From contig NZ_WPAG02000002.1 of NCBI RefSeq assembly GCF_013602415.1, positions 1,364,001 through 1,428,000 on the forward strand: a DNA stretch of 64,000 nt, given 5' to 3'. The notes beneath the pieces are model-generated. The model saw nothing but the letters and a program-made list of their open reading frames with translations, did no database searches and was not told the DNA's origin. Of this stretch, positions 1-12,772 are shown piece after piece. The position numbers were made by a program, and so were the translations under genes. The stretch's first letter is position 1; each line of letters begins with the position of its first letter. Source of the stretch: Rhodococcus sp. B50. GTDB taxonomy: Bacteria > Actinomycetota > Actinomycetes > Mycobacteriales > Mycobacteriaceae.

Positions 1-3000
1 GGCTCCGCACCCTGCGAGGTGCGTATCCAGCGCATCAGGTCCCCGGTGCGGTACATCCGGCGCCCCGGAGGGCCGAGGGGGTCGGCGACGAATCGTGTCG
101 CGGTCAGGCCGGGTTGTCCCGCATATCCTCGCGCCAGACCCGGTCCCGCAAGGTACAACTCCCCTACCGCACCGACGGCCACGGGCTGCAGGTGCGAGTC
201 CAGCAAGTACTCGTCGAAACCCGGCATCGGGGGCCCGACGGTGAGGCTCTCGCCCGGGACGAGTGGATCGCGCAGGTTCGACATCACCGTGGCCTCGCTC
301 GGGCCGTAACCGTTGACCATGTGACGGCCCCGGGCCCACGTCTCCACCAGGGACGGCGGGCATGACTCCCCGCCGACGCTCACGAAGGTCAGAGCCGGCA
401 GGGCGTCCCGATCCAGCGTCGCCAGTACCGCTGGGGTGGTGTACAGATGCGTGATCGCTCCGTCGGCGAGGAAACGCTCGAGGTCGTCACCGGCGGCGAC
501 ACCGGGCGGCACCACGACGAGCCGTGCCCCGGCCGCGAACGCCACGATCGTTTCCAGCAGCGAGGCGTCGAAGACCGGCAACATCGACTGCGCGACACGG
601 GAATCGCTGTCGGCGACGGCCGACAGCCGCTCGACGAGCTCGGCGATACCGCGATGCGTCACGGTCACCCCCTTCGGCCTGCCCGTCGATCCGGAGGTGA
701 AGACCACATACGCCGCGTCGTCGGCACGTACGGGCGCGCGGTGGTGGCCGTCCGTCGCCGGAGCCGTAGGGGCGCCGTCGAGGCCGGTGTCCCGTACGGA
801 CACGACGGATACGTCGTCGGGCACCGCCGGTTCGGGTCCTTCCGCGAGCACGCAGAGCGGCGCGACCGTCCGGATCATCGCGGTGACACGGTCACGGGGT
901 TGGTCGGGGTCGACCGGCACGTATACGGCACCGGCGCGGACGACGGCGAGCATCGCAACGACCCGCAGGAACGACCGCCGCATCGCCACGACGACGGTGG
1001 TTTCCGGTGCGGCTCCGCGGGAGACGAGCAGATGCGCGAGCCGATCCACCCGCTCGTCCAGTTCCGCGTAGGTCCACTGCCTGCCGGCGTCGACCACCGC
1101 GACGGCGTCCTGGTCGCGCGCCATCCACGCATCGAGGATCTCCGTCCACGTCCGCGGACCGGCGGAGCCGGGAGCCGAGACCACCGGCACATCACCCCCG
1201 AACAGGCGGAGGCGGCCGAGCGGCGCCTCCGGCCGGGTGACGACGACCCCGAGGACCCGCGCCACCTGCGACAGGATCGTGTCTGCGGCCGACCGAGCGA
1301 ACAGGTCCGGCCGGTAGCTCAGTCGCAGCTTCAGCGCGTCGTCGACATGAGCGATCAGGGTCAGCGGATAGTGGCCGGCGTCGTGTCCGGTGACGTCGCG
1401 CACCTGCATACCTGCGATGTCGACTGCATCGGACAGCGCCGCCCGGTCGACGGGATACGACTCGAACACAGTCAGGGTGTCGAATCCGGCAGCGGGCCCG
1501 GCGACCTGCTGGATCTCCGTCAGGCCGAGATGGTGCCCGTCGAGAAGTGCGGTCTGTTCGGCACGGATCCGCTCCACCAGCGCGGCGAGAGTCTCGTACG
1601 GGTCGAGCCGGACCCGCACGGGAACCGTGTTGACGAACAGGCCGATCATCTCCTCGACACCCTCGACCTGCGCGGGCCGTCCCGAGACGGTCGAGCCGAA
1701 CACGACATCGCCCTGCGAGGTGAGTTTCGCCAGCACGATGCCCCAGGCGACCTGCACCACCGTGCCGACGGTGAGTCCGTGGTCCCGCACAAAACCCTGC
1801 AGACGCCGGGTGTCTGCGGGATCGAGCACCCAGGTGGTCTCCTCGGACAGGACCTGCACGGACGTCTGTTCGGCATCCGGAGCGACCAGTGTGGGGCGAT
1901 CCAGACCGGTCAGGTACCGCGACCAGGCGTCGCGGGCGGGCGCCGGATCTTGCTGCACGAGCCACCGCACATAGTCCCGGTAGGGGCGTACCGGAGGGAG
2001 GACCCCGGTGTCCGCGTCGGTTCCGTACAGCACGAGCAGTTCCTTCAGCAGCAACGGTGCCGACCAGCCGTCGAGCAGGATGTGGTGATTGGTGAACACC
2101 AGCCGGTGATCGTCCGGTCCCAGCCTGATCAGACTCAGGCGCACCAGCGGTCCGTGAACGGTGTCGAAACGCTGCGTGCGGTCCTCGGTCTGCAACCGGG
2201 CCAGTTCCGCCGCACGGAGTTCGGTGTCCAGATCGCTCAGATCCCGTTCACGGAGCGGCAGTTCGACCGACGCCTGCACGACCTGCACGGGCGGGGACTC
2301 CCCGTCGAAGGCGAAGTTCACCCGCAGGTTCGCGTGTCGTGCCGACAGGGCGGCCACCGATCCCCGGAGACGTCGCGGGTCGACGACACCACCGAGGTGC
2401 AGGGTCAGTTGCACCGTATACGCGTCGATCGAGTCGTTCCGGAGGGCATGGAACAGGAAACCGGTCTGCAACGGGGTGAGGGGCCACACGTCCTCGAGAC
2501 CCGGGTAGCGGCGCTCGAGATCGTCGAGACGTTCCTGACTCATCGGGATCAGAGGCAGGTCCGACGGGGTATGCCCTCCCGCTCCGGGCTCTGCGACGTG
2601 CCGGGCGAGTCCGCCGAGCATGCGTCGCCACCGTTCCGCCAGGTCCGACACCTCAGGGCGGGAGATCACCCCGGTCGGGTAGGCGAGATCCGCGCGCAGC
2701 ACCGGCCCGCCGGGAGTGTCGACGACCATGGCGTTGACGGAGATCACCGCCGGTACCGGCTGTGCGGGATCGAGGCCACCGCCGAACTCCATCCCCGTGA
2801 CGGCTTCCGGCGTCGTGCTCCGCCCGTGGAAGTTGAAGGCGATCCGGGGGGCCGGCAGGTGCTCGAGCGCGGCGCGGCCCTCGTCGTCGAGATAGCGCAG
2901 CATGCCGTACCCGATCCCGCGATCGGGAACGGCACGCAGTTGCTCCTTGACGGTCTTGATCGCAGTCCCCGCTGCAGTACCGCCGCGGGCCACGGACTCC

Positions 3001-6000
3001 ATGTCGAGGCCGGTCAGATCCAGCCGCACCGGATAGGTCGCGGTGAACCATCCGATCGTCCGGGACAGATCGGCCCCCGGCACGACCTGCTCTTCCCGTC
3101 CGTGCCCTTCCAGCCCCACCAGCACCTGTGTGCTGTCGACACCGCGATCGACGCGCTGGGCGACGACGGCTCCGGCCAAGGCCACGAGAAGACCGTCCAC
3201 GACGGCTGCGTGGAAGGCCGCCGGGAGAATCGCCAGCAACGCGGAGGTCGTGGGGGCCGGCAACTCGACGGTGACGGTGTCGACGGTGGCCCCGACGTCG
3301 ACTGCGGGGTCCAACTCTCTGGTGCCGAGGAGTGGATCAGGACCGGACAGCGTCGACACCCAGAACTGCAGTTCGGCGGCGCGCGTGCCGCGGCGGGTCG
3401 CATCGACGAGACCGTGCGCCCATCTGCGCATCGAGGTACCCGTGGGTGCAAGATCCGGATCGAGTCCGTCTTCGAGGTGAGCCGCTGCAGCAGCCAGGTC
3501 GCCCAGCAGTATCCGCCAGGAGACACCGTCGATCACGGCATGATGTGCCACGAGAAACAGTCGCGAGGCGGGTCCCGCTTCGAAGCGGACCGCCTGCAGC
3601 ATCACTCCGCTGCCGGGATCCAACCGTCCCGTCGCGGCAGCATGTTCGGCGGTCGCGACCGCGGTGAATTCCGGTCCTGTCAGGTCGTGCACCCGGACGC
3701 GGCGCAAGATCGACGATGCCGAGACGGAACCGATCGGCTGCGTCTCGAGACGCAGGCCGTCGGCGGCCCCGCGCCCTGCATCATGCGGGTGCCGATGAGC
3801 ACCGGTCCCCGCGTGGAGGCGCGCCCGCAGCATGTCGTGCCGATCCACGACCACCTGCAATGCCGCGACAAGGTGATCCTCGCCGAGTCGGTCCGGCAGC
3901 GGGACCGACACCGATTGGCAGAAACCGGGGTACGTTCTGCCGCTCTCGACCAGCCACCGCAGTATCGGAGTGAGTGGCACGTCGCCGACGCCGCCGCCCG
4001 GCAGTTCCTCGAGCGTCGACACGGCCGGGCCGGACCCGGCGACCGCCGCGGCGAGCGCCGCGACCGTCTTGTGTTCGAACACATCTCGTGGGGAGAACAC
4101 CAGTCCGGCCGCCTTCGCGCGGGCAACCAACTGGATCGACATGATCGAATCGCCGCCGAGGGCGAAGAACGAATCCTGCGTTCCCACCCGGTCGATGCCG
4201 AGCACGTCGGCGAACACCCGGGCCAGGACACCTTCGGTGTCGGTGATCGGTGGGACGTAGCTGTCGCTCCGCGTCGCGACCTCCGGTGCGGGCAACGCGC
4301 GGCGGTCGAGTTTCCCGTGCACCGTCACCGGCAGGTCGGCCATGTGGACGAAAGCGGCAGGCACCATGTAGTCGGGCAGCTGTTCCCGGACGAAGCGCCG
4401 GACGTCGTCGAGTCGTTCCTCTGCTGCGGGGTCGTTGACGTATCGCGCGAGACCGCCGATCTCGTCGACAGGGCGGAAGACGTCGGTCAGTGCTGCGTCG
4501 GTGGTGCTGTCGGCCGGGCCGTCGCGGAGGACGATCACCTCCATCGACCCAGGCTCCGGCGACCAGGTCACCGCGACCCGGTATCCGAGTTCTGCACCGA
4601 GCAGATCGAAGTCCGCCGGACCGATGCCGTCGGGTTGCGGACAGGCGTCCGGCTTCGGCACGAGTGCGTGGCCGGGCATCGCGCCGAGGGATGCCGCCGA
4701 GACGATCACCGACCGCAGGGCGGTGTGCGGCACGTCCGTCACGCGCAGGGCAGCAGGGTGGTCGGTCCGTAAGTGATCGGCGAGTGCGGTGAGCGTTCCG
4801 GACCGCGCCCAGGACCGGCACGGAACATCGGCGAGCGACCTGAGTCCGGTGCCGGTGTGCAGAACGACGCTGTAGCGGTACAGACCGAGCTCGTTGGCCG
4901 ACCGCATCCGGCCGAGCTCGATGTCGACCCCGGTGATACCTGGCAGACGACCCGGCAGGCCGGCGAAGAACTCGGGGGCGAGCAACAGCTCCCGCTCGGA
5001 GAGGGTGGCACGGCGGACGCGTTCACGGACCGTGTCCGCGGTCTCGGTGCCGTCCGCACGGGCCAGTTCCACAGCGGCGGCGAAGTACGGCAGCAGCGCA
5101 TGGTTCCGGACATCGCCGAGATGGATCGATCCGCCGGGTGCGAGCAGCGGCAGGATCTTCCGGAGAACGTCGAGCAGATATGCCGCGTCCGGGAAGTACT
5201 GGATCACCGAATTGAGCACGACGGTGTCGAAATACCGCTGCGGTAACCCGTCGGTCGTGTGCGCCGGCTGCGTCCTCAACCTCACTCGATCCGCCCACGG
5301 CTGTGACCGCACCGCGGAGTGGAGCGTCTCGATCGTCGGCGCTGAAAAGTCCGTGGCCCAGTACTCGGCGCAGTCGGGAGCAAGTTCGGTGAGCAGCAGG
5401 CCGGAGCCCACCCCGATCTCGAGCAGACGCCGCGGCCTCAGCCGACGGACGGCCCGCACGGCGGCGTCGCGCCAGTCCCGCATCTCGTCGAGCGGAATCG
5501 GCTGCCCGGTGTCGGTGGCGTTCCAGCCCGCGAAGTTGCCGGTGCCCGTGGTGGCGGTGTCCGCCGTGCCGATGTCCGGCCTGCCGATGTCCGTCGTGCC
5601 GATGTCCTTGCGTGGCGGCGCCGAGTACACGTCGTCGTACAGGGCACGCCACCGATCCACGGTGCCGGTCGCGCGGCTCGGGTCGGCGAGCAAGGCCTGT
5701 TCCCGGTCCAGCACCACATACGCGACCAGTTGTCCGGTCTCGTGGTCGCCGGGAGTGTCCCGAACGACCACGGCCGCCCGGGCCACAGCCGGGTGCGTCC
5801 CCAGTACCGCTTCGATCTCGCCCGGCTCGACCCGGAAACCACGGACTTTCACCTGCTCGTCGCAGCGGCCCACGAATTCCAGGTGGCCGCCCGGATTCTC
5901 GGAGTCGGCGCCGATCTCTCGGCGCATCCACCGCACGATGTCACCGGTTCGGTACATCCGCTCCCCCGGCGCACCGAACGGACATGCCACGAATCGTGCA

Positions 6001-9000
6001 GCGGTCGTGACCGGACGACCGGGATATCCGCGGGAGACCCCCTCCCCGGCGATGTACAGCTCGCCGGGAACACCGGGTGGAACCGGCAGCAGCCCGGCGT
6101 CGAGGACGAAGACCGCAACCCCCGGGATCGGTGTGCCGATCGGAACCGAGCCGCGAGTCCCCCGAGCGAACGCGCCCCCGACGAGATACATCGTGGCGCA
6201 CACCGTCGTTTCCGTCGGCCCGTACGCGTTGACCAGCAACGTCGAGGGGTGCACCCTCTGGAAGCGGCGTGCCACCTCCGGGGACAGCACGTCGCCCGCC
6301 GTGACCACCTGGTCCACACCGTCCCACACCCGCGTGGGCACGACGGCGGGGTCGACCAGTGCATGGAACAACGGTGTCGGGACGAACATCGTCGTCACGC
6401 CGTGTTCGGAGATCATCCGTGCGACGGCCGAAGGATCGAGCAGGCCGGGCGGCGCGAGCACGAGTTCGGTACCGCCGATCAGGGCGGGCCAGATCTCGTA
6501 CACCGACGCATCGAAGCCGGGCGAGGACACCAGCGACATCCGGCGTCGCGGTCGCGAGTCGGTCCATCCGTGCTCGACAAGGTGCACGAGGTTCCGATGA
6601 GTGACAGCCACGCCCTTCGGGGTGCCGGTGGAGCCTGAGGTGTAGATCGTGTACGCGGTGTTCGCCGGGTACAGGGGCGCGATCCGGTCGGCGTCGGTGA
6701 GCGGTCGGGCGTCGTCGGGCAGGTCGTGGGACGAGGGCAGTCCCGTCTCGTCGAGGACCACCACGACGGCAGTGCCCCCACGGGAGGTGAGTCGACCGTC
6801 GGTGACCAGCACTCGGGGCGCAGCATCGGTGAGGATGAAGGCGGTCCGTTCGCTCGGATAGCCGGGATCCAACGGAAGATAGGCACCTCCCGCCGCCGAC
6901 ACCGCAAGGAGGGCGACGATCGACGCCGGGGATCGGTCGAGCGCGACGACCACCACGGACTCGGGCCCGACGCCGAATTCGACGAGCAGACGCGCCAGCC
7001 GGTTCGCCCGGGCATCGAGGTCGCGGTAGGTCCACCGGTCGTCGCCGCAGGTCAGAGCCGGTGCATCCGGGGTCGCGCCGATCCGCTCGGCGAACACGGC
7101 GGCCACCGTCCGATCCGGAACGGGGGCATCCGGACTGCTCCACGAGTCGAGGAGCAGGTCGCGCTCGGACCGATCGAGCAGGTCGACAGCATCAACCCGT
7201 TCGTGCGGCGACCTCACCATGGATTCCAGGACGCGGAGATAACGACCGGCGAATCGTTCGACGGTGTCGCGCTCGAACAGATCGCTCGCGTACTCGATGC
7301 TGCCGAGCATCCCGCCATCCCCGGTGGACGTGCGCTCCGACAGGCTGATGTACAGGTCGAATCGAGCGATGCCGGTCGCGACGGGCAGCACCTCGACGTC
7401 GATGCCCGGGTGATCCAGGCTCGGCACCGGATTGTTCTGCAACGCGAAGGCGACCTGGAACAGCGGGTGATGGGCGGTCGAGCGCGCCGGGGCGAGCAGT
7501 TCCACCAGCCGCTCGAAGGGCGCATCCTGGTTCTCGTACGCGGCCAGCGCCCCGGCCCGTACCCGGTCGAGGACGTCCGCGAGCGTCCAGCGTCCGGCAA
7601 TGTCGTTCACGCGCAACACCCAGGTGTTGACGAAGAATCCGACGAGATCCGTCAGGGCCTCATCGGTCCGCCCGGCCACCGGACCGCCGAGCGTGATGTC
7701 GTCTCCCGCACCGAGCTTGTGCAGGAGCACCACGAGTGCCGACTGGAAGACCATCGATGCGGTGGCCCCGTGCTCTCCGGCCAGCTCGTCCACCGCCGTG
7801 CGTAGTTGCGCAGGGACCGTGAAATCCACCCGACCACCTCGGAAGGACTGCACCGCAGGACGGGGGTGGTCGAGCGGAAGCGGTAGGCATTCGGGAATTC
7901 CGGCCAGTTCCTCTCGCCAATAGTCGAACTGTCTCTGCAGGATGCTTCCCGTCTCGTCCTCGTCCCCCAGCACTTCCCGTTGCCACAGCGTGTAGTCGGC
8001 GTACTGCACCGGCAGCGGATCCCACTCGGGTTCGGTCCCCGCCGCACGGGCCGTGTATGCGAGCAGCATGTCGCGCACCAGCGGCACCATCGATGCGCCG
8101 TCACCGGCGATGTGGTGGAGCACCAGCACCAGCACGTGCTCGTCGGAACCGACCCGCAGCAGCGTGGCGCGCACGGGGATATCGGTGGACAAATCGAAGG
8201 GACGCCGTGCCTCCGCGCGCACGGCCGCCTGCCCCTCGTCGGCCGTCACCATTCTCACCGGCAACGACGAGGGTGTCCGCTCCACCGGCAGGATTCGTTG
8301 GAAGGCGACTCCGTCCGATTCCTCGAACACCGTGCGCAGAGACTCGTGGCGTGCCACGACATCGGCGAACGCCGCCCTCATCGCGCCGATGTCCAACCGT
8401 CCGGTCAGTCTCGCCGCCATGGGGATGTTGTAGGTCGGTGAAGGACCTTCGTAGCGGTGGATGAACCACAACCGGGACTGCGCGTACGACAGCGGAATCC
8501 GATCCGGCCGACGGCGACGCGTCAGTGGCGCCCGAGCGACACCGCATTCCGCGAGTCGCGGAACCAACTCGGCGACCGTCGGCGCCTCGAAGAGCATCCT
8601 GATGGGAGCTTCGACGCGCAGCGCGGACCGGATGCCCGCCACGACACCGGTCGCCGACAGGGAATCACCTCCGAGCTCGAAGAAGTTGTCGTCGATGCCG
8701 ACACGATCCAGGGGCAGATGCAGCACGTCCGCAAAGACCCCCAGGACGGTTCGCTCCAACCCCGTGCGCGGAGGGCGACGGAGCGCACCCTGTCGGTCGG
8801 GGGCCGGCAGCGCGGTGCGGTCCAGTTTGCCGTTGGCCGTGATCGGCATCGCTGCCAGCGGCACCACCACGGCAGGAACCATGAAATCCGGGAGCTCCGC
8901 CGCGAGCGAGTCACGAAGTACTCCGGCGTCCGGAACCGTTCCGGTGCGCGGCACCACATACGCCACCACCCGGTCGGATCCCGTCTCGCGCCGGACCACC

Positions 9001-12000
9001 GCCGCGGCCTGCTCGACGTCGGGGTACCGGAGCAGTGCTGCTTCCACTTCACCGAGTTCGATCCGTCGCCCCCGCACCTTGACCTGCAGGTCGGCGCGCC
9101 CCGAATAGATGAGCCGCAGATTCGAGGCGACCTTCGCGGTGCCCGCGTCGCTCGTCGACCAGCGCACGAGATCACCGGAGTGGTACATCCTCGACCCCGG
9201 CGGCCCGAAGGGGTTTGCGACGAACCGCGTCGCCGTCGTTCCCGGTCGCCGGTGGTATCCCCGCGCCAGGGCAGGTCCTGCCGCGTACAGCTCGCCGATC
9301 ACCCCGGGCGGCACCGGATGCAGCCGAGCGTCGAGCACGACGGCCCGGAATCCGGGCCCGAGAACGCCTGCAGTGACCGGTTTGCCGGGCTCGAGGTCTT
9401 CCGAGGCCATCTGCACGGTGATCTCACTGGGTCCGTATCCGTTGACCATGCGACGGCCCGGAGCCCATCGCTCCACGAGCCAGGCCGGGCAGTCCTCACC
9501 GCCGACGCTCACGAAGGACAGGTTCTCGGGGATCGCCGGATCGACCGTGGCCAGGACCGCAGGAGTGGTGCAGAAGTGGGTGATCCGCTCCGCGCGCAAC
9601 GCGTGGGCGAGATCGTCCCCGGCGGATGCGTCCGCCGGGCCGATCACCAGATGCGCAGCGGACCCGAACGCGACCAGCAATTCCAGTACCGCCAAGTCGA
9701 AGCTCGGGGACGTCCCGTGCCAGACCCGCGCGTCGCTGCCGGCCAGAGTGCGGGTGTGCGCGACGAGGTTCGACAGGCCACGGTGCGTGACGAGCACGCC
9801 CTTCGGCCGTCCCGTCGAGCCGGAGGTGTAGATGAGATAGGCGGGTTGATCTACATGCGCGGTCGCGCACCGGTCCGCGTCGGTCACCCGGGACGAGCTG
9901 TACCGGTTCGATGCTGCGACCACCTCCTGATCATCGACCACCGTCCACGGCACGGTGTCGGGAAGCAGGGACCGTTCGCCGACTGCGGTAAGTCCGAGCA
10001 CGGCACCACAGTCGCGCAACATGTACTCGATCCGGGCCGGCGGGTAGGCAGGGTCGATCGGGACGAAGGCCGCACCTGCCTTCGCGACGGCCCAGATCGA
10101 GACCACCGAGTCGACGGACCGGGACATGCCGATCGCGACGAACCGTTCCGGTCCTGCACCCGACTCGACGAGCATGCGGGCCAGCCGATTCGACCGTTCG
10201 TCGAGTTCTCGGTAGCTCGAGCGGGTGTCGCCGCTGGACACTGCTGTGGCCTCGGGGGCACGGAGTGCGGCGTCGACGAGGATCTCCGGCAGCAGACGCT
10301 CGGGGGCCGGCGGCGAGCCGACCGCGGGTACGAGCGCGCTCCTTTCGGTTGCATCGAGCAGATCGATATCGCCGACCCGTATCGTCGGATCCGCTTCGAC
10401 CGTCGTGAGGATCCGCTCCAGCCGACGGGCGATGTGCTCGATCGCGGGCCCGGTGTGGACGTCCGCGGCGTACCGGATCCGGAGCATGGCGCCGGACGTC
10501 GGCGCACCGCCCTCACCGGCGTCGAGCTGTGGAAGGACGAGACCGATGCGAAGGTCGACGTCGCCGAGGGCCGCATGCTCGACCTCTGCGTTCGCGTCGG
10601 TGGCCGCGTCGCCGAACTCTTCGACGGTGACGCGGAAGAGTGGGGCATGCGATCCGTTCCGTGTCGGTGCCAGCACGTCGAGCAGTGCCGCCGCAGGTAC
10701 GTCGGCATGTGCGAGGGCGTCCCGGGTCCCCCGGGAGATGTCCTCGAGGATTTCTCGGAAGCGCATGCCGAGGGACACACGGGTCCGTAAGGGCAGCACC
10801 GCGCGAGCAGGGGTGCGATGTGGCCCCGCAGGGCGCAGAGTGCCGGTCCTGTGTCCTCCGGTCCCGGCCGGGACCGGGACCCCGAGGACGACGTCGTCGG
10901 TACCACTCGACCTGGCGACGAGGATTGCGGTCGCGGCGTGCAGCATCGTGAATCGATCTGCGGTGCGCTCGGCGCCCACCCGATGCAGGTCGCTCCCGAG
11001 GGGGTGAACGAACCGTTCCCACGAGGAGGGAGCGCCTGCGGTGCCGGTTCGAGCCCCGGTGGGCGACAGGGTTGGCGGTGTCGGTGCACCGGCCAGGATG
11101 TACCGCCAGTGGTCGAGCACGGTGTTTCTTCGGTAGCGAGGTGCAGCCGCTCCGGCGCTCGGCGGGTGGATCGATCCGACCGGCGTTCGGGGATCCACTG
11201 CGACGAACCGCTCGAGGATCTCCATGAAACAGATGCACTGCGCACGTACCTCGTTCTCCGCGTACCGGTTCGGGTTCGCACGGAACTCGATCACGGTACC
11301 GGAAGGTGCACTGCGGCGGTGGACGGTGATCAACCGGTCTCCGACGGGCCCCCGGGACAGGACATGCGGTATCCCCACGACCTCTCCCAGCACGGGTTGC
11401 TGATCGAACAGCATGACGTTGACCAGTGGTACCGAGAATCGGGATACAGGTTCGGAGGTGGCTCGGTGGATGTCGTCGAGGCCGCACGCCTGGTGTCGGA
11501 GCGCGCCGACCAGTTCGATCTGCATTCGGCGGACGAGATCCTCGACGGGTTCGTCCGGATCCACCCGGATCCGCAGCGGAACGACATTGACGAGCATTCC
11601 GGCGGACCGTCGCAGCTCCGCCGTTGTTCGCGCGGAGACCGGAATGTTCACGAGTACCTCGTACCGTCCCGACCGCCGCGAGAAGAAACAAGCGGCGGCC
11701 GCGAGTACCACTGCGGCCGAGGAAGCGTCCCGCAGCGCCGACGAACCCGACAGGTACGCGTCCGCAGCGTCCGACAGGTCCGTCTCTGCCGTAATGGTCC
11801 GTGTTGCAGGGGGAACCTCCGTGGCATCGACGAGAACAGGCATGTCGCGAACTCGGTCGCTCCAGTACTCCCGGTCCGCAACGAACCGGCGCGAGGCGCG
11901 ATAGTGCAGGTCCTTCTCGTACAGCGTGCGGAGCTCCGAGGGCGGCTTGTCCTGCGCCGTCGTCTCGTCCGAGTCGGCGCTCCGGGAGGCGAGCGCCCGG

Positions 12001-12509
12001 GAATACAATTCGGCGCCGCGGCGAACGATGATCATCGCGCCGAATCCGTCGAGTACGACGTGATGGGCTTTGACGTATACGAAGTAGTGGGCATCACCGA
12101 TTCGCAGGACCACGATGCGACACAACCGGTCCGCCATCAGGTCGACCGGCGATTCCACGTCCCGTCGGAGCCACTCCTCTGCCACCCTCCGTGGATCGCG
12201 CTCACCACGGAGATCGACCACTTCGGTGGGGACATCGAGATCTCGGTCGACGACCTGGTACGGACGGCCGTCCACATCGACGAGGCGTAGGAGGACGGTC
12301 TCGAATTCCCGCCCGGCGGTCGTCGACGCCCACCTCAGCAGATCGAGGTCGAGGTCTCCGCGGAATTCCACGTATTGAGCGATGACGAAAGGGACTTCGG
12401 GTACGAGTTGCTGGGCGAGCCAGATGCCGTACTGTGCCGGAGTCAGCGGGAATGCACCCGCGTGCTCGTCGCCGGATTGCTTCTCGAGGCCTACGACGGG
12501 AGTGGCCAC
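1..12509 (-). CDS. Giant multimodular non-ribosomal peptide synthetase, 3' end beyond window
   Basis: Assembles a peptide on carrier domains. Motifs in one frame over 4,169 codons give the order C1 (PLTPAQYG at 21-28, HHVVLDG at 149-155), a C-terminal half of a second C domain (about 460-730), A1 (A3-motif Lys903), T1 (LGGDS, Ser1283), C2 (HHIAGDG, 1465-1471), A2 (Lys1965) with a methyltransferase inserted after motif A8 (LEIGVGSG from about 2363), T2 (Ser2788), an epimerization domain (HHAVIDG at 2989-2995 followed by VSWRIL), C3 (HHILLDG, 3475-3481) and A3 (Lys3946), cut by the window edge. No ATG is available. I chose GTG at 12509 because AAGGGGG lies 5 nt upstream; GTG at 12524 is an alternative. 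The first C domain resembles that of EntF/DhbF-type siderophore synthetases, but no IdeR-like box was seen. No MbtH, thioesterase or precursor genes are visible. The product is not assigned. Confidence 0.95.
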   Translation of the reverse strand, partial: MATPVVGLEKQSGDEHAGAFPLTPAQYGIWLAQQLVPEVPFVIAQYVEFRGDLDLDLLRWASTTAGREFETVLLRLVDVDGRPYQVVDRDLDVPTEVVDLRGERDPRRVAEEWLRRDVESPVDLMADRLCRIVVLRIGDAHYFVYVKAHHVVLDGFGAMIIVRRGAELYSRALASRSADSDETTAQDKPPSELRTLYEKDLHYRASRRFVADREYWSDRVRDMPVLVDATEVPPATRTITAETDLSDAADAYLSGSSALRDASSAAVVLAAAACFFSRRSGRYEVLVNIPVSARTTAELRRSAGMLVNVVPLRIRVDPDEPVEDLVRRMQIELVGALRHQACGLDDIHRATSEPVSRFSVPLVNVMLFDQQPVLGEVVGIPHVLSRGPVGDRLITVHRRSAPSGTVIEFRANPNRYAENEVRAQCICFMEILERFVAVDPRTPVGSIHPPSAGAAAPRYRRNTVLDHWRYILAGAPTPPTLSPTGARTGTAGAPSSWERFVHPLGSDLHRVGAERTADRFTMLHAATAILVARSSGTDDVVLGVPVPAGTGGHRTGTLRPAGPHRTPARAVLPLRTRVSLGMRFREILEDISRGTRDALAHADVPAAALLDVLAPTRNGSHAPLFRVTVEEFGDAATDANAEVEHAALGDVDLRIGLVLPQLDAGEGGAPTSGAMLRIRYAADVHTGPAIEHIARRLERILTTVEADPTIRVGDIDLLDATERSALVPAVGSPPAPERLLPEILVDAALRAPEATAVSSGDTRSSYRELDERSNRLARMLVESGAGPERFVAIGMSRSVDSVVSIWAVAKAGAAFVPIDPAYPPARIEYMLRDCGAVLGLTAVGERSLLPDTVPWTVVDDQEVVAASNRYSSSRVTDADRCATAHVDQPAYLIYTSGSTGRPKGVLVTHRGLSNLVAHTRTLAGSDARVWHGTSPSFDLAVLELLVAFGSAAHLVIGPADASAGDDLAHALRAERITHFCTTPAVLATVDPAIPENLSFVSVGGEDCPAWLVERWAPGRRMVNGYGPSEITVQMASEDLEPGKPVTAGVLGPGFRAVVLDARLHPVPPGVIGELYAAGPALARGYHRRPGTTATRFVANPFGPPGSRMYHSGDLVRWSTSDAGTAKVASNLRLIYSGRADLQVKVRGRRIELGEVEAALLRYPDVEQAAAVVRRETGSDRVVAYVVPRTGTVPDAGVLRDSLAAELPDFMVPAVVVPLAAMPITANGKLDRTALPAPDRQGALRRPPRTGLERTVLGVFADVLHLPLDRVGIDDNFFELGGDSLSATGVVAGIRSALRVEAPIRMLFEAPTVAELVPRLAECGVARAPLTRRRRPDRIPLSYAQSRLWFIHRYEGPSPTYNIPMAARLTGRLDIGAMRAAFADVVARHESLRTVFEESDGVAFQRILPVERTPSSLPVRMVTADEGQAAVRAEARRPFDLSTDIPVRATLLRVGSDEHVLVLVLHHIAGDGASMVPLVRDMLLAYTARAAGTEPEWDPLPVQYADYTLWQREVLGDEDETGSILQRQFDYWREELAGIPECLPLPLDHPRPAVQSFRGGRVDFTVPAQLRTAVDELAGEHGATASMVFQSALVVLLHKLGAGDDITLGGPVAGRTDEALTDLVGFFVNTWVLRVNDIAGRWTLADVLDRVRAGALAAYENQDAPFERLVELLAPARSTAHHPLFQVAFALQNNPVPSLDHPGIDVEVLPVATGIARFDLYISLSERTSTGDGGMLGSIEYASDLFERDTVERFAGRYLRVLESMVRSPHERVDAVDLLDRSERDLLLDSWSSPDAPVPDRTVAAVFAERIGATPDAPALTCGDDRWTYRDLDARANRLARLLVEFGVGPESVVVVALDRSPASIVALLAVSAAGGAYLPLDPGYPSERTAFILTDAAPRVLVTDGRLTSRGGTAVVVVLDETGLPSSHDLPDDARPLTDADRIAPLYPANTAYTIYTSGSTGTPKGVAVTHRNLVHLVEHGWTDSRPRRRMSLVSSPGFDASVYEIWPALIGGTELVLAPPGLLDPSAVARMISEHGVTTMFVPTPLFHALVDPAVVPTRVWDGVDQVVTAGDVLSPEVARRFQRVHPSTLLVNAYGPTETTVCATMYLVGGAFARGTRGSVPIGTPIPGVAVFVLDAGLLPVPPGVPGELYIAGEGVSRGYPGRPVTTAARFVACPFGAPGERMYRTGDIVRWMRREIGADSENPGGHLEFVGRCDEQVKVRGFRVEPGEIEAVLGTHPAVARAAVVVRDTPGDHETGQLVAYVVLDREQALLADPSRATGTVDRWRALYDDVYSAPPRKDIGTTDIGRPDIGTADTATTGTGNFAGWNATDTGQPIPLDEMRDWRDAAVRAVRRLRPRRLLEIGVGSGLLLTELAPDCAEYWATDFSAPTIETLHSAVRSQPWADRVRLRTQPAHTTDGLPQRYFDTVVLNSVIQYFPDAAYLLDVLRKILPLLAPGGSIHLGDVRNHALLPYFAAAVELARADGTETADTVRERVRRATLSERELLLAPEFFAGLPGRLPGITGVDIELGRMRSANELGLYRYSVVLHTGTGLRSLADVPCRSWARSGTLTALADHLRTDHPAALRVTDVPHTALRSVIVSAASLGAMPGHALVPKPDACPQPDGIGPADFDLLGAELGYRVAVTWSPEPGSMEVIVLRDGPADSTTDAALTDVFRPVDEIGGLARYVNDPAAEERLDDVRRFVREQLPDYMVPAAFVHMADLPVTVHGKLDRRALPAPEVATRSDSYVPPITDTEGVLARVFADVLGIDRVGTQDSFFALGGDSIMSIQLVARAKAAGLVFSPRDVFEHKTVAALAAAVAGSGPAVSTLEELPGGGVGDVPLTPILRWLVESGRTYPGFCQSVSVPLPDRLGEDHLVAALQVVVDRHDMLRARLHAGTGAHRHPHDAGRGAADGLRLETQPIGSVSASSILRRVRVHDLTGPEFTAVATAEHAAATGRLDPGSGVMLQAVRFEAGPASRLFLVAHHAVIDGVSWRILLGDLAAAAAHLEDGLDPDLAPTGTSMRRWAHGLVDATRRGTRAAELQFWVSTLSGPDPLLGTRELDPAVDVGATVDTVTVELPAPTTSALLAILPAAFHAAVVDGLLVALAGAVVAQRVDRGVDSTQVLVGLEGHGREEQVVPGADLSRTIGWFTATYPVRLDLTGLDMESVARGGTAAGTAIKTVKEQLRAVPDRGIGYGMLRYLDDEGRAALEHLPAPRIAFNFHGRSTTPEAVTGMEFGGGLDPAQPVPAVISVNAMVVDTPGGPVLRADLAYPTGVISRPEVSDLAERWRRMLGGLARHVAEPGAGGHTPSDLPLIPMSQERLDDLERRYPGLEDVWPLTPLQTGFLFHALRNDSIDAYTVQLTLHLGGVVDPRRLRGSVAALSARHANLRVNFAFDGESPPVQVVQASVELPLRERDLSDLDTELRAAELARLQTEDRTQRFDTVHGPLVRLSLIRLGPDDHRLVFTNHHILLDGWSAPLLLKELLVLYGTDADTGVLPPVRPYRDYVRWLVQQDPAPARDAWSRYLTGLDRPTLVAPDAEQTSVQVLSEETTWVLDPADTRRLQGFVRDHGLTVGTVVQVAWGIVLAKLTSQGDVVFGSTVSGRPAQVEGVEEMIGLFVNTVPVRVRLDPYETLAALVERIRAEQTALLDGHHLGLTEIQQVAGPAAGFDTLTVFESYPVDRAALSDAVDIAGMQVRDVTGHDAGHYPLTLIAHVDDALKLRLSYRPDLFARSAADTILSQVARVLGVVVTRPEAPLGRLRLFGGDVPVVSAPGSAGPRTWTEILDAWMARDQDAVAVVDAGRQWTYAELDERVDRLAHLLVSRGAAPETTVVVAMRRSFLRVVAMLAVVRAGAVYVPVDPDQPRDRVTAMIRTVAPLCVLAEGPEPAVPDDVSVVSVRDTGLDGAPTAPATDGHHRAPVRADDAAYVVFTSGSTGRPKGVTVTHRGIAELVERLSAVADSDSRVAQSMLPVFDASLLETIVAFAAGARLVVVPPGVAAGDDLERFLADGAITHLYTTPAVLATLDRDALPALTFVSVGGESCPPSLVETWARGRHMVNGYGPSEATVMSNLRDPLVPGESLTVGPPMPGFDEYLLDSHLQPVAVGAVGELYLAGPGLARGYAGQPGLTATRFVADPLGPPGRRMYRTGDLMRWIRTSQGAE
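5567..5607 (-). repeat. Three 15-bp tandem units in the NRPS A-MT linker
   Basis: The 11-mer TGCCGATGTCC recurs at 5567, 5582 and 5597 (period 15 bp). On the coding strand it gives a DIGxx pentapeptide repeat just before the methyltransferase core. It is in frame and probably a flexible linker. Confidence 0.8.
10370..11160 (-). other. Orphan C-terminal half of a condensation domain inside the NRPS
   Basis: Between the complete C1 and the adenylation domain A1 lie about 265 residues that match only the second half of a condensation domain. They start at a [11 protein letters not shown] segment (the usual YW..LAGAP region), continue through [19 protein letters not shown] and [15 protein letters not shown], and end in a normal C-A linker. 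The N-terminal lobe with the HHxxxDG catalytic motif is absent. It is in frame with the flanking domains, so it is translated. It may be a remnant of a deleted module or a non-catalytic structural element. Confidence 0.75.
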
Positions 12510-12591
12510 AGGGGCCCCCTTCACGAGAATGCTGTGGCACGTCACTTCGAAATGTATGCGTCAGCGTAGGAGCCAGGATAGTTGCGCTGCA

Positions 12592-12605
12592 ATGCTGTGC
12601 AGCAT
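12592..12605. promoter_or_regulatory. Inverted repeat upstream of the NRPS start
   Basis: ATGCTG-TG-CAGCAT is a perfect 6-bp inverted repeat with a 2-bp spacer, 83-96 bp upstream of the chosen NRPS GTG. It could be a regulator half-site pair or chance. Confidence 0.35.
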
Positions 12606-12685
12606 AACGAGATCGAGATGCGACCAGGTCACGCCGCGGAGAACGGCATCTGTATATCCGCGACATTCGGCACATTCGTTTCATA

Positions 12686-12772
12686 TACCGAAGGTTTGTT
12701 TGAAGGGATGGATAGAGACCTTGCGTCCGCGCTATGCTCATTTTAGAAACTTAGAATGCAAAACTTTCGGTA
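12686..12772. promoter_or_regulatory. Long-range inverted repeat in the NRPS/DUF6875 divergent region
   Basis: TACCGAAGGTTT (12686-12697) and AAACTTTCGGTA (12761-12772) are inverted copies with 11 of 12 matches, 63 bp apart. They sit in the AT-richer centre of the divergent intergenic region. This looks like a pair of operator sites that could serve both directions. Confidence 0.4.

Noticed and set aside
447-4772. Open plus-strand frame of 1,441 codons
   Set aside because: It lies antisense to NRPS domains whose motifs are unmistakable. Its translation is Arg/His/Gly-rich with no domain, as expected from the opposite strand of GC-rich coding DNA.
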